Assembly (NCBI RefSeq): GCF_000732725.1
Contig: NZ_JPNB01000001.1
Location: 1,488,001 to 1,552,000, forward strand
From: Kineothrix alysoides
GTDB lineage: Bacteria; Bacillota; Clostridia; Lachnospirales; Lachnospiraceae
Length of the DNA: 64,000 bases
Direction: 5' to 3'
A program made the translations under genes and the position numbers. Shown one piece after another: positions 36,638 through 45,805 of the stretch (the stretch's first letter is position 1; each line of letters begins with the position of its first letter). The notes below the pieces were generated by a model, which had not been told where the DNA came from, ran no database searches, and worked only from the letters and a program-made list of their open reading frames with translations.

Positions 36638-37330
36638 CTATTCTTCTCTCGGATCGATAATCTTAACAGCATCAGCAACACGTCCATACTGACCTTTTGA
36701 TTTTTCCCAAGCTGTGTTCGGATCATCGCCCTTTTTGATGAAATCTGTCATTTTGCCAAGGCTTACAAACTGATAACCGATAATCTGGTCTTCCGCATCG
36801 AGCGCGATGCCCGTTACGTAGCCTTCAGCCATTTCAAGATAACGAGGACCTTTGTTTAAAGTACCGTACATAGTACCAACCTGACTTCTAAGTCCTTTTC
36901 CTAAGTCTTCAAGACCTGCACCAACCGGAAGTCCGTCTTCTGAAAATGCGCTCTGGGTTCTTCCGTAAACGATCTGTAAGAATAATTCTCTCATAGCAGT
37001 GTTGATAGCATCGCATACAAGGTCCGTATTCAACGCTTCCATAACTGTTCTTCCCGGTAAAATTTCAGCCGCCATAGCTGCGGAGTGAGTCATTCCTGAA
37101 CATCCGATAGTCTCTATCAGAGCTTCCTGAACGATACCTTCCTTAACATTAAGCGTGAGCTTGCAAGCGCCCTGCTGAGGAGCACACCAGCCTACACCGT
37201 GTGTCAAACCGGAAATATCTTTTACATCTTTCGCCTTAACCCATTTTGCTTCTTCTGGGATAGGAGCACAGCCGTGATTTACGCCTTGTGCTACCGTACA
37301 CATTTCTTCAACTTCCTTTGAATAAATCAT
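36638..37330 (-). CDS. NifU-like iron-sulfur cluster assembly scaffold protein
   Basis: A 230-residue NifU/IscU-type protein. Conserved cysteines are in VNHGCAPIPEEAKW, GVGWCAPQQGACKLTL and IETIGCSGMTHSAAM; the last resembles the cluster-holding cysteine of NifU N-terminal domains, and VCDAINTAM contributes another. I start it at the ATG at 37330, seven bases after AAAGGAG; an open frame continues 23 codons upstream without a start signal. It is the partner gene of the GGGtGRT protein. Confidence 0.85.
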   Translation of the reverse strand: MIYSKEVEEMCTVAQGVNHGCAPIPEEAKWVKAKDVKDISGLTHGVGWCAPQQGACKLTLNVKEGIVQEALIETIGCSGMTHSAAMAAEILPGRTVMEALNTDLVCDAINTAMRELFLQIVYGRTQSAFSEDGLPVGAGLEDLGKGLRSQVGTMYGTLNKGPRYLEMAEGYVTGIALDAEDQIIGYQFVSLGKMTDFIKKGDDPNTAWEKSKGQYGRVADAVKIIDPREE

Positions 37331-37458
37331 GTGAAAACTCCTTTCAATATGTAACTCGTGAATATTTTTTTCATAATCGCAACTACTATTCTCGCACACT
37401 TTCTACAAAAAATCCAGTATATTTTCAAATAACGCCATATTTTTTAAATTCAGATTTT

Positions 37459-38127
37459 TTATATATTCCTTATGACAACTTCGCCCTTATCTTTATAAAT
37501 GCTATCCGGCGGTATATATCCTCTCACAGAGGAGGTGGGATATACGCTGGAATTTTTCCCGATGACCGTTCCCGGATTCAGAACCGAATTACAGCCTACT
37601 TCTACCATATCCCCTAACATCGCCCCGAATTTCTTAAGGCCGGTCTCAACGTCGCCGGTCTCGGATTTTGCCACCACCAGCGTCTTGTCACTTTTTACAT
37701 TGGAAGTGATGGATCCTGCTCCCATATGGGCCTTGAATCCAAGTACGCTGTCGCCCACATAATTGTAGTGAGGTACCTGAACCTTATTAAAAAGAATAAC
37801 ATTTTTCAGTTCCGTAGAATTACCTACCACCGCACCTTTGCCTACGATAGCGTTTCCTCTGATAAACGCGCAATGACGCACCTCAGCATCCTCGTCAATA
37901 ATTGCCGGTCCGTCAATGTAGACGCTCGGAAATACAGTCGCGGATTTTGCAATCCAGACATTTTCTCCCCTTTTCTCATATTTATCCTCGGGCAGGGAAT
38001 TTCCCAGCTTCACGATAAAATCTTTAATTTTGGGCAATACCTCCCACGGATAAGTAACTCCTTCGAAAATATCCGCTGCAATCGTCTCCGAAAGCGTATA
38101 TAGATTTTCGATTTTAAATTGTTCCAT
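37459..38127 (-). CDS. Left-handed beta-helix (hexapeptide repeat) protein, GlmU C-terminal-like
   Basis: A 222-residue protein whose residues 55-215 are hexapeptide repeats of the LbH fold (VWIAKSATVFPSVYIDGPAI, AFIRGNAIVGKGAVVGNSTE, GAMLGDMVEVGCNSVLNPGT), typical of acyltransferases and the C-terminal half of UDP-GlcNAc pyrophosphorylases. There is no nucleotidyltransferase domain, although such proteins are often labelled UDP-N-acetylglucosamine pyrophosphorylase. A sugar or nucleotide-sugar acyltransferase role is possible, but the acceptor is unknown. Confidence 0.75.
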   Translation of the reverse strand: MEQFKIENLYTLSETIAADIFEGVTYPWEVLPKIKDFIVKLGNSLPEDKYEKRGENVWIAKSATVFPSVYIDGPAIIDEDAEVRHCAFIRGNAIVGKGAVVGNSTELKNVILFNKVQVPHYNYVGDSVLGFKAHMGAGSITSNVKSDKTLVVAKSETGDVETGLKKFGAMLGDMVEVGCNSVLNPGTVIGKNSSVYPTSSVRGYIPPDSIYKDKGEVVIRNI

Positions 38128-38162
38128 GGCTTTTCCTCCTCTTTTCTTCTTTATTAAGGCAA

Positions 38163-38217
38163 AACTCTTTTTACCTTATGAACTCTTTTTTACCTTATGA
38201 ACTCTTTTTTACCTTTT
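38163..38217. repeat. Three tandem 18-19 bp repeats
   Basis: Three adjacent copies of AACTCTTTTTACCTTATG, the second with six T and the third diverging at its end (ACCTTTTAA). They lie between the beta-helix gene and topB; differing T-run lengths suggest slippage. Confidence 0.85.
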
Positions 38218-38244
38218 AAAACTTGATTTCCCTTGTGCGTCAAA

Positions 38245-40308
38245 CTACTTTTTATAGTTCTTCGCGGCCATATCGAACTGCATATAAAGTGTGGACTGAT
38301 TTTCCATCTGCTTTACGCTGTTCGTCCTTCGTGTTACGAAATCATCCAGCTTGCGCATGTATTCATCTTCCGTAATACTTCCTTCTGCCACAAGGGTCAG
38401 CCCCTTTTCCCAGCTCGCGGTAAGGGCCGGATCCAGCAGCGGCCTTATGGAGCCCGCCACCACATCATATATCATCTCACCCATAAGGGCAGGAGTGATA
38501 ATCTGGGTCTTTTTATTTAAGGACAAATATTCGATATTTACCAGTTTCTTCAGTATCTCGGCCCGCGTAGCGGAGGTGCCGATGCCGCTCCCCTTCATCT
38601 GCGCGCGCAGTTCCTCATCTTCGATGAATTGTCCGGCATTTTCCATAGTTAATATCATCGTCCCTGAGTTATAGCGTTTGGGCGGGGATGTTTCCCCTTC
38701 CTTGATTTCAAAGCCTTTTAAGGACAACTCATCCCCTTTTTTCAGCCGTTTCAGCATCTCCATGAATTCGGGATCCTTGGTATCGTTTCCGTTTCCTTCC
38801 TCTTGGCCTTCTCCATCTTCCGCGCCTGCCTCTTTAGCTTCTGTCTCCTTGCTCTCCGGGGCCTTGTTGCTTTCTTCCTTCTTTTTTGCAAAAGAGAATT
38901 CCGTCGCCTTTAAATACCCCGGATCCACTAAAACCTTAAAGCTTGCAAAAAATTTCTCCTCTTTCATTCCTATGGTCAAAGCGATCTTCTGATACACCGC
39001 CGCAGGAAAAAAGATGCAGAGAAAACGTCTGACAATGATTTCATAAACCTTCGCCGCTGTAGAGCTTAAGCTTCCCAGGTTTCCAAGCCCCTGCCCGGTG
39101 GGAATGATGGCATAATGGTCTGTAATTTGCTTATCGTTCACATATCTGGTCTTGGCAATATTCTTATAAGTACCCTTTTGAAGCACTTCTTCTACAAACG
39201 CCGCCGTCTGGGAATAGCCCTTGAGCCCGCTTATATTCTTGGATATCTCCTTTGCTACCGCAGTTGACAATACTCTGGCATCCGTTCTCGGATAGGTGGT
39301 CATCTTCTTTTCGTATAACTCCTGCACGATACGCAACGTTTCATCGGGGCTGATTTTGAAGTATTTGGAGCAGTCGTTCTGAAGCTCTGCCAAGTTATAC
39401 AAAAGCGGAGGATTTTTTGTCTCTTTCTTCTTCTCCACCGATTCTATCACCGGTACTGCCCCGGGAGCTTCTTCCAGTGCGTCGATAAGCTCCTGGGCGG
39501 TCTTTTTTTCTTTAAATCCATTTTCCTTATAAAGAAGCGGGGAATTATAATATTTCGTCCCTTCGACCGCTTTCCACTCGCATTCAAAGCACTTTTCTTC
39601 CGTCTCCACTCCGGCAATTACCCTGTAAAAGGAGGTCTTTACAAAGTTTCGAATTTCCCGTTCTCTGTTAACCACCATGCCGAGAACGCAGGTCATGACC
39701 CTTCCTACCGAAACCACTGCCTTATCCGTTTTCAGATAGGACTTGATGGAATTGCTGTATTTCAAAGTGAGCACCCGGGAAAAATTAATTCCCATGAGGT
39801 AATCCTCCTTCGCACGAAGGTAGGCGGCGGAGCAAAGATTATCATAGGAAGACAAGTCCTTTGCCTCCCGTATGCCGCGCAATATTTCCTCTTCTGTCTG
39901 GGAATCGATCCACACGCGCTTCCTTTGTTTGCCGCTCACGCCTGCCTGCTTCTCCACCAGACGATATATGTATTCTCCTTCCCGTCCGGAGTCAGTGCAG
40001 ACATAAATGGTGTCCACCTCCGCACGGTTCAAAAGTCCGCTTACGATTGTAAATTGCTTCTTTACATTTTCAATGACTTCGTACTTAAACTCTTCAGGAA
40101 TAAAAGGCAGGGTAGCCAAAGACCATCTCTTGTATTTCTCGTCATAAACCTCTGGATAGCTCATAGTCACTAAATGACCCACGCACCATGTTACGATAGC
40201 TTCTTCCGATTCCATATAGCCGTCTTTGTTGCTCATATTCAATTTTAACGCTTTCGCGAACTCTCTCGCCACGCTGGGCTTTTCCGCAATATATAAACTT
40301 TTTCCCAT
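38245..40308 (-). CDS. topB: DNA topoisomerase III
   Basis: Type IA topoisomerase of 687 residues. The TOPRIM acidic residues lie at SLYIAEKPSVAREFAKAL and CTDSGREGEYIYRLVE, and the catalytic tyrosine in KKMTTYPRTDARVLS (about residue 345). An unusual acidic, low-complexity segment (about residues 500-545, rich in Glu, Lys and Gly) interrupts the C-terminal part before GTMILTMENAGQFIEDEEL. It decatenates DNA and resolves recombination intermediates. It has no mobile-element neighbours, so it is probably the chromosomal enzyme. Confidence 0.93.
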   Translation of the reverse strand: MGKSLYIAEKPSVAREFAKALKLNMSNKDGYMESEEAIVTWCVGHLVTMSYPEVYDEKYKRWSLATLPFIPEEFKYEVIENVKKQFTIVSGLLNRAEVDTIYVCTDSGREGEYIYRLVEKQAGVSGKQRKRVWIDSQTEEEILRGIREAKDLSSYDNLCSAAYLRAKEDYLMGINFSRVLTLKYSNSIKSYLKTDKAVVSVGRVMTCVLGMVVNREREIRNFVKTSFYRVIAGVETEEKCFECEWKAVEGTKYYNSPLLYKENGFKEKKTAQELIDALEEAPGAVPVIESVEKKKETKNPPLLYNLAELQNDCSKYFKISPDETLRIVQELYEKKMTTYPRTDARVLSTAVAKEISKNISGLKGYSQTAAFVEEVLQKGTYKNIAKTRYVNDKQITDHYAIIPTGQGLGNLGSLSSTAAKVYEIIVRRFLCIFFPAAVYQKIALTIGMKEEKFFASFKVLVDPGYLKATEFSFAKKKEESNKAPESKETEAKEAGAEDGEGQEEGNGNDTKDPEFMEMLKRLKKGDELSLKGFEIKEGETSPPKRYNSGTMILTMENAGQFIEDEELRAQMKGSGIGTSATRAEILKKLVNIEYLSLNKKTQIITPALMGEMIYDVVAGSIRPLLDPALTASWEKGLTLVAEGSITEDEYMRKLDDFVTRRTNSVKQMENQSTLYMQFDMAAKNYKK

Positions 40309-40381
40309 GAAATATTAAAAACTATCCTCTCTTGCAACAAGCCCTTGCCATAAAAATGACAGGGCTTGCTATAAACAATTT

Positions 40382-42103
40382 TTATACCACAGCTTGCTTC
40401 AGTAATTCCTCCACCTCGTCGGAGGGCATCGGTTTTCCTAAAAAGAATCCTTGAATGTTGTCACATTCTATAGACTTCAAATATTCAAACTGCTCCTTTG
40501 TCTCCACACCTTCAGCCACCGTTTCGAAGCCCAGCTTCTTGACCATATAAATAATAGATTCCGTGATTATTTTCGTATTGTCATCAGAAACAACAGTATC
40601 AATAAACGACTTATCTATTTTCAACGTATCGATAGGCAACCCCTTTAAATAAGAAAGAGAAGAATACCCCGTTCCGAAATCATCCAAGGAAATGCGAATT
40701 CCATAGCTCCTTAAGGTCACAAGCTTGTTCGTAATCTCTCCGAAATCGTCAATCAACACGCTCTCGGTAATCTCCAGCTCCACCTCCGTAGGCTTCACCT
40801 CGTATTTTTTCAAAATCTTCATCAATTTACTTACAAAATCTAACTTTCTGTACTGAATCGCTGATATATTTAAGGACAGAATCAAATCTGACTTATATTT
40901 CTTCTTCCACTGCGAATAAATGCGAATGCTCTCTTCGATTACCCAAGTGCCTATGGGAATGATTGTCCCGTTTTTCTCCGCAATCGGTATAAATACGGAA
41001 GGACTTATCATATGTCCGTCATCGTCTTTCCAGCGGATCAATGCCTCCACGCCCCGAAGTTTCCTGTCCTGAGCATGGTACTGAGGTTGGAAATACATCA
41101 TGAAATTCTGGCTGAAGGCAGCCTCCTTCAACTTATTTTCAATGGTCACATTCTGCAAAAAATCGTTTAATATGGGAACATCAAAATATTGTATCGAATC
41201 CTTACCCTTGCTCTTGGCTTTAAACATTACGATTTCCGCACAGTTGATGAGCTCTAACGTAGTCTTTGCCGCTTCGGGATATTCCGCAACTCCCATGCTC
41301 ACCGTAATGTTCACTTCCATTCCATTACTAAGAAGAAAGGGTTTCTGCAGCCGCTCGTGTATCATACGGAAAATATGTTCTACACTTCTGGCTCCACAAG
41401 GATCGTAAATGGCAATACAATAAATGTCACTGTTAAAATGAGACACGATTACATTATTATTCTTAATACTAGACAAAAACTGCCCGAACTGCTGAACGAT
41501 TTCATCACCTATCACAATTCCCAAGCCATCGTTAATCTTTCGGAAATCGTCGATATCTATGAACATGACCGCCACTGAGGCGCGTTCCTCTTCCGCTTTT
41601 CTTACATAATCCCCCAAAAGGAGTATGAAATAATTCCGATTATATAATCCGGTCAATACGTCGTAGTACGCCATGTACGTCAATTCTTCATTTTGATTTT
41701 TGAACTTCGTAATGTTTTTAAACCGGATTACTTTTTCCTTAGCGTTCTCGTTCTCGTCATAAGTGACCGCCGTCTCACATTCCACCCAGATACCGTCTTT
41801 CATGCGGATCACTGCGCTATCACTTTTTCGCCCTTTTTTTTCAATAAATAAGAGCTCTCTAAGCTGAAGAACATATTTGTCCTCTATAAAATCATAAATT
41901 CCTGAAATATCCCTTATTTCTTGAATGTTTACCTTAAAGAAAAATTTCCAATTACCAAACGTCCTTATAATATCGTCCTCGAAGTTGTAGTATAAAAACG
42001 CGCTGCTCGATGTATTACAGAGCATTTGAAACATTTTCTCATCGACGCTTAATTTCTGATTCATCGCATTAAGCAGTTCAAATTGATACTGTAATTCATC
42101 CAT
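40382..42103 (-). CDS. Cyclic-di-GMP signalling protein, degenerate GGDEF plus EAL domain
   Basis: A 573-residue soluble protein with an N-terminal PAS-like region (about 1-130), a GGDEF domain whose signature is degenerate (VIGDEIV in place of GGDEF) and a C-terminal EAL domain. The EAL domain keeps RGVEALIRW, the ELEITESVLID metal-binding glutamate region and SLDDFGTGYSSLSYL, so it should be an active phosphodiesterase, whereas the GGDEF part probably only binds GTP or regulates. It has no membrane segment. A 13-bp inverted repeat lies about 80 bp upstream. Confidence 0.9.
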   Translation of the reverse strand: MDELQYQFELLNAMNQKLSVDEKMFQMLCNTSSSAFLYYNFEDDIIRTFGNWKFFFKVNIQEIRDISGIYDFIEDKYVLQLRELLFIEKKGRKSDSAVIRMKDGIWVECETAVTYDENENAKEKVIRFKNITKFKNQNEELTYMAYYDVLTGLYNRNYFILLLGDYVRKAEEERASVAVMFIDIDDFRKINDGLGIVIGDEIVQQFGQFLSSIKNNNVIVSHFNSDIYCIAIYDPCGARSVEHIFRMIHERLQKPFLLSNGMEVNITVSMGVAEYPEAAKTTLELINCAEIVMFKAKSKGKDSIQYFDVPILNDFLQNVTIENKLKEAAFSQNFMMYFQPQYHAQDRKLRGVEALIRWKDDDGHMISPSVFIPIAEKNGTIIPIGTWVIEESIRIYSQWKKKYKSDLILSLNISAIQYRKLDFVSKLMKILKKYEVKPTEVELEITESVLIDDFGEITNKLVTLRSYGIRISLDDFGTGYSSLSYLKGLPIDTLKIDKSFIDTVVSDDNTKIITESIIYMVKKLGFETVAEGVETKEQFEYLKSIECDNIQGFFLGKPMPSDEVEELLKQAVV

Positions 42104-42182
42104 TTGCCGTCACCCTTCTCAATACATTTTTCTCCTATCTTCTATATTGATCACTTCATTACTAAAGATAGCTATACCCCGT

Positions 42183-42214
42183 ATTTATCATATTTCCCAC
42201 AAAATATGATAAAT
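42183..42214. promoter_or_regulatory. Perfect AT-rich inverted repeat between asd and the EAL gene
   Basis: ATTTATCATATTT and AAATATGATAAAT around a 6-base loop. With only two G-C pairs per arm and no U tract it is more likely an operator for the EAL gene than a terminator. Confidence 0.4.
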
Positions 42215-42228
42215 ATTTATCCTTTCTC

Positions 42229-42262
42229 TTATTTTTTTGTAATTATTATTTTTTTGTAATAT
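42229..42262. repeat. Two tandem 17-bp copies at the asd 3' end
   Basis: TTATTTTTTTGTAATTA followed by TTATTTTTTTGTAATAT. One copy encodes the last residues of Asd (ITKK and stop), the other lies directly after the stop, a simple slippage duplication that does not change the protein. Confidence 0.8.
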
Positions 42263-43331
42263 ACCCCTGGGCCTTCAAAAGCTCTGCGCAAAGCACCGCC
42301 CCACCGGCAGCTCCGCGAACCGTATTGTGTGATAATCCCACAAATTTCCAATCGTATACGTTATCCTCTCTTAAACGTCCTACGCTCACGCCCATTCCCT
42401 TCTCATAATCCACATCCATATTCACCTGAGGGCGGTTATCCTCCTCCAGATATTGGATAAACTGCTTAGGTGCGCTGGGAAGCTCAAGTTCCTGAGGCAC
42501 CCCTTTGAAGTTAACAAGCTTCTCGACAAGCTGCTCCTTGGTAGCCTTTTTCTTAAGCTTTACGAAAACAGCCGCCGTATGTCCGTTTAAAACGGGAACA
42601 CGAATACACTGGCAGGTAATGACCGGTGAAGCTGCTGGAACGATTTCTCCATCCTGGATTTCTCCCCAAATTCTAAGGGGTTCTTTTTCACTCTTTTCTT
42701 CTTCTCCCCCGATGTAAGGAATAATGTTGCCTTCCATCTCAGGCCAATCCTTGAACGTCTTGCCAGCCCCGGAAATCGCCTGATAAGTGGTGGCAACCAC
42801 CTCGTAAGGCTCGAACTCCTTCCATGCGGTAAGCACAGGCGCATAACTTTGAATGGAACAGTTAGGCTTTACTGCAATAAAGCCTCTCGTCGTGCCAAGT
42901 CTCTTCTTCTGAAAATCGATGACTTTCATGTGTTCCGGATTAATTTCCGGCACTACCATAGGAACATCGGGAGTCCATCTGTGAGCACTGTTGTTGGAAA
43001 CTACAGGGGTCTCCGTCTTCGCATATTCTTCTTCAATTTTTTTGATTTCGTCTTTCGTCATATCCACGGCACTGAACACGAAGTCTACTCCCGCCGCAAC
43101 CTTTTCTACTTCGGTTACGTTCATTACAACAATATTTTTTACAGCCTCCGGCATAGGTGTAGCCATTTTCCATCTGTCACCTACCGCCTCTGCATAAGTT
43201 TTTCCTTCCGATCTTGGGCTTGCTGCAATTACCGTCACCTCAAACCATGGATGGTTCTCCAACAAAGAGATAAATCTCTGCCCTACCATACCGGTTCCGC
43301 CTAAAATACCTACTTTTAACCTATCGCTCAT
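42246..43331 (-). CDS. asd: Aspartate-semialdehyde dehydrogenase
   Basis: A 361-residue enzyme reducing aspartyl phosphate to aspartate semialdehyde for lysine, threonine and methionine synthesis and for diaminopimelate. The N-terminal NADPH motif is GILGGTGMVGQRFISLL, the active-site cysteine is in VKPNCSIQSYAPVLTAW (about residue 155), and the catalytic histidine in VPVLNGHTAAVFVKL. It is the archaeal/yeast-like long form seen in clostridia. It lies 61 bp downstream of argH on the same strand. Confidence 0.95.
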   Translation of the reverse strand: MSDRLKVGILGGTGMVGQRFISLLENHPWFEVTVIAASPRSEGKTYAEAVGDRWKMATPMPEAVKNIVVMNVTEVEKVAAGVDFVFSAVDMTKDEIKKIEEEYAKTETPVVSNNSAHRWTPDVPMVVPEINPEHMKVIDFQKKRLGTTRGFIAVKPNCSIQSYAPVLTAWKEFEPYEVVATTYQAISGAGKTFKDWPEMEGNIIPYIGGEEEKSEKEPLRIWGEIQDGEIVPAASPVITCQCIRVPVLNGHTAAVFVKLKKKATKEQLVEKLVNFKGVPQELELPSAPKQFIQYLEEDNRPQVNMDVDYEKGMGVSVGRLREDNVYDWKFVGLSHNTVRGAAGGAVLCAELLKAQGYITKK

Positions 43332-43392
43332 TTTTCATTCTCCTCATCTTTCTATATTAATAATTTTATATTTTCCAGTTTTATATTATATA

Positions 43393-44799
43393 TTATGAAT
43401 TGCCTCTTGTCTCTTGCATCCAACTGTTTTTCAAAAATTCCCGGTTGATATCGATAACCTCTTTCATTGCGCTTTGTCCCGGAGCACCGATCGTCAGACG
43501 CTTTTCTACGCATGTCTTTAAGCTTACCGCGTCGAAAACATCCTCCTCAAATACCGGGCTGATTTCTTTCAGCTCCTCTATACTGAGCGCATCGATGCAG
43601 GTGTTCTTATCTATGCAGTAAAGCACCAGCCTGCCTACGATTTCATGGGCATCCCTGAAGGGCACTCCCATACCTACCAGATAATCCGCCGCGTCCGTCG
43701 CATTGGTAAAGCCGTTCATCGCACTGACTGCCATGACCTCCTCGTTAAATTTTATTGTCCTTAACATTCCATTAAACAAAGCAAGGCAGCCTTTCACCGT
43801 ATCGATGGCATCAAAGGTCAGTTCCTTATCCTCCTGCATATCCTTATTATAGGCAAGCGGTATCCCCTTCATCACCGTCAATATGGACATCAACGCACCG
43901 TATACCCTACCGGTCTTCCCTCTTACTAATTCCGCAATATCCGGATTTTTCTTCTGGGGCATGATACTGCTTCCCGTAGAATATGCATCATCTATCTCAA
44001 CAAAATGGTATTCGTTTGAATTCCAAATAATAATTTCTTCACAAAAGCGGCTAAGATGCATCATAATAGTGGACAATGCGGATAAAAATTCAATCACATA
44101 ATCTCTGTCCGAAACAGAATCCATGCTGTTGAATGTCGGCCCTTCAAAACCCATCAGAGCCGCCGTATACCCTCTGTCCAGAGGATAGGTGGTCCCCGCC
44201 AGGGCTCCTGCTCCCAGCGGACAGTAATTCATCCTTGCATAAATATCCCTGAGCCTTAGGCTGTCCCGCTTAAACATCTCAAAATATGCTCCCATATGAT
44301 GTGCCAGCGTAATCGGCTGCGCTTTTTGCAAATGGGTAAATCCCGGCATATAGGTGTTCAGGTTATTTTCCATAATAATAAGTAAGGTAAAAAGAAGCTC
44401 CTGAAGCTCCTCTGCCACATGCAGAACCTCCGCTCTCGTATACAGCTTCATATCTAATGCCACCTGATCATTGCGGCTTCTTCCCGTATGCAGTTTCTTT
44501 CCTGCGTCTCCTATCCGGTCTATCAGATTAGCTTCCACAAAACTGTGGATATCCTCGTATTCCTCCGTAATAATAAGCTTTCCGCTCTTTACATCTTCCC
44601 GGATGCCGGTAAGACCTTTTACAATGGCATTTTTCTCTTCTTCGGTGAGAATGTTCTGCTTTTCCAGCATTACTACATGAGCAATGCTTCCTTCTATATC
44701 TTCTTCAAAGAATTTTCTGTCGAAAGAAATGGATGCATTGAAATTATATACAAGCTTATCTGTCTCCTTCGTAAAACGTCCGCCCCAAAGCTGTGCCAT
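43393..44799 (-). CDS. argH: Argininosuccinate lyase
   Basis: Final enzyme of arginine synthesis, splitting argininosuccinate into arginine and fumarate; a 468-residue member of the fumarase/aspartase superfamily. Signatures: AQLWGGRFTKETD at the N-terminus, HTGRSRNDQVALD, TPGF-like MPGFTHLQKAQPIT, and the superfamily loop GSSIMPQKKNPD with its catalytic serine. The start is the ATG at 44799, with GGAGGAG upstream; a GTG five codons earlier lies in that site. Divergent from the ABC importer genes. Confidence 0.96.
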   Translation of the reverse strand: MAQLWGGRFTKETDKLVYNFNASISFDRKFFEEDIEGSIAHVVMLEKQNILTEEEKNAIVKGLTGIREDVKSGKLIITEEYEDIHSFVEANLIDRIGDAGKKLHTGRSRNDQVALDMKLYTRAEVLHVAEELQELLFTLLIIMENNLNTYMPGFTHLQKAQPITLAHHMGAYFEMFKRDSLRLRDIYARMNYCPLGAGALAGTTYPLDRGYTAALMGFEGPTFNSMDSVSDRDYVIEFLSALSTIMMHLSRFCEEIIIWNSNEYHFVEIDDAYSTGSSIMPQKKNPDIAELVRGKTGRVYGALMSILTVMKGIPLAYNKDMQEDKELTFDAIDTVKGCLALFNGMLRTIKFNEEVMAVSAMNGFTNATDAADYLVGMGVPFRDAHEIVGRLVLYCIDKNTCIDALSIEELKEISPVFEEDVFDAVSLKTCVEKRLTIGAPGQSAMKEVIDINREFLKNSWMQETRGNS

Positions 44800-44980
44800 G
44801 GTATTCTCCTCCACAATATCTAAACCTTGTTTTTGATACTAACATATTTCACCACGTTTTTCAATCTTTTCTGCTTCTGCCCCTGCATAAAAATTACATA
44901 CTTTGCCAAATTTCAACGGTATACTGCACACTGTTTTTTATTTCCTCATATAATAGGATATATATAGCAGGAGGATTTCT

Positions 44981-45805
44981 ATGAATAAGCCAATACTGGA
45001 ATTAAAAGATATTTCTTATTCCTATCATAACTTAAAGGGCGAAACTCCCGCTCTGTCACATATATCGTTTCAAGTGGAAAGAGGCGAGTTCATCGCTATC
45101 GCAGGGCCGAGTGGATGCGGAAAATCTACATTATTATCCATCATCTTCGGATTGCTCGTTCCGGAAAGCGGAGAGGTGCTTTTTCATATCTCACAAGGGG
45201 AAATGCAGGCCTCCAGGCACCAGACAGCCGGATTATGCCCTAAAATGGGCTACATGCTCCAGCACGACCATTTGTTTGAATGGAGGACCATTTACCAGAA
45301 TGTGCTGCTTGGTCTGGAAATCAATCATCAATTGACCGAGGAAAAAAAAGACCGGGCGATACAGCTGCTGAAAGATTATGACTTATATAAGTTTAAGGAC
45401 AAAAAACCAAGCGAGCTGTCCGGCGGTATGAAACAGCGCGCCGCCCTCATCCGAACCCTCGTCCTGGACCCTGAAATCCTGCTTTTGGATGAACCCTTCA
45501 GCGCCCTCGACTATCAGACCAGACTTTCTGTCTCTTCGGATATATGTAACATCATTCGCTCCACCGGAAAAACCGCTATCTTAATTACTCATGACTTATC
45601 CGAAGCGATCAGCCTTTCCGATCGGATACTCGTCATGTCCAAGCGTCCTGCTACGATTAAATGTGATATTCCCATTCATCTGACGATTTCAGAGGACTCG
45701 CCTCTGGCATCCAGAAACGCGCCGGAATATCGAGGATACTTCAATCAATTATGGAAGGAGATTTCTGATGAGAACTACATCCAAAACGCCGCATCTCTTA
45801 AGTAA
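44981..45805 (+). CDS. ABC transporter ATP-binding protein (nitrate/sulfonate/taurine type)
   Basis: A 274-residue ATPase with Walker A GPSGCGKSTLL (about residues 38-48), signature LSGGMKQRAALIRTL, Walker B ILLLDEPFSAL and the H-loop LITHDLSEAISL. The closest families are SsuB/TauB/NrtD importers. AGGAGG precedes the ATG. The permease gene overlaps its end by 38 bp. No binding-protein gene accompanies the pair here, so the substrate (a sulfonate, pyrimidine or thiamine precursor, for example) cannot be named. Confidence 0.88.
   Translation: MNKPILELKDISYSYHNLKGETPALSHISFQVERGEFIAIAGPSGCGKSTLLSIIFGLLVPESGEVLFHISQGEMQASRHQTAGLCPKMGYMLQHDHLFEWRTIYQNVLLGLEINHQLTEEKKDRAIQLLKDYDLYKFKDKKPSELSGGMKQRAALIRTLVLDPEILLLDEPFSALDYQTRLSVSSDICNIIRSTGKTAILITHDLSEAISLSDRILVMSKRPATIKCDIPIHLTISEDSPLASRNAPEYRGYFNQLWKEISDENYIQNAASLK

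Noticed and set aside
38351-38992. Plus-strand open frames opposite topB rich in Ser and Pro
   Set aside because: They are antisense to the acidic low-complexity segment of topB; the codon pattern explains the open frames.
38245-40308. topB as a sign of an integrative conjugative element
   Set aside because: No relaxase, VirB/VirD4-like gene, integrase or attachment repeats are nearby; the gene is set among housekeeping genes.
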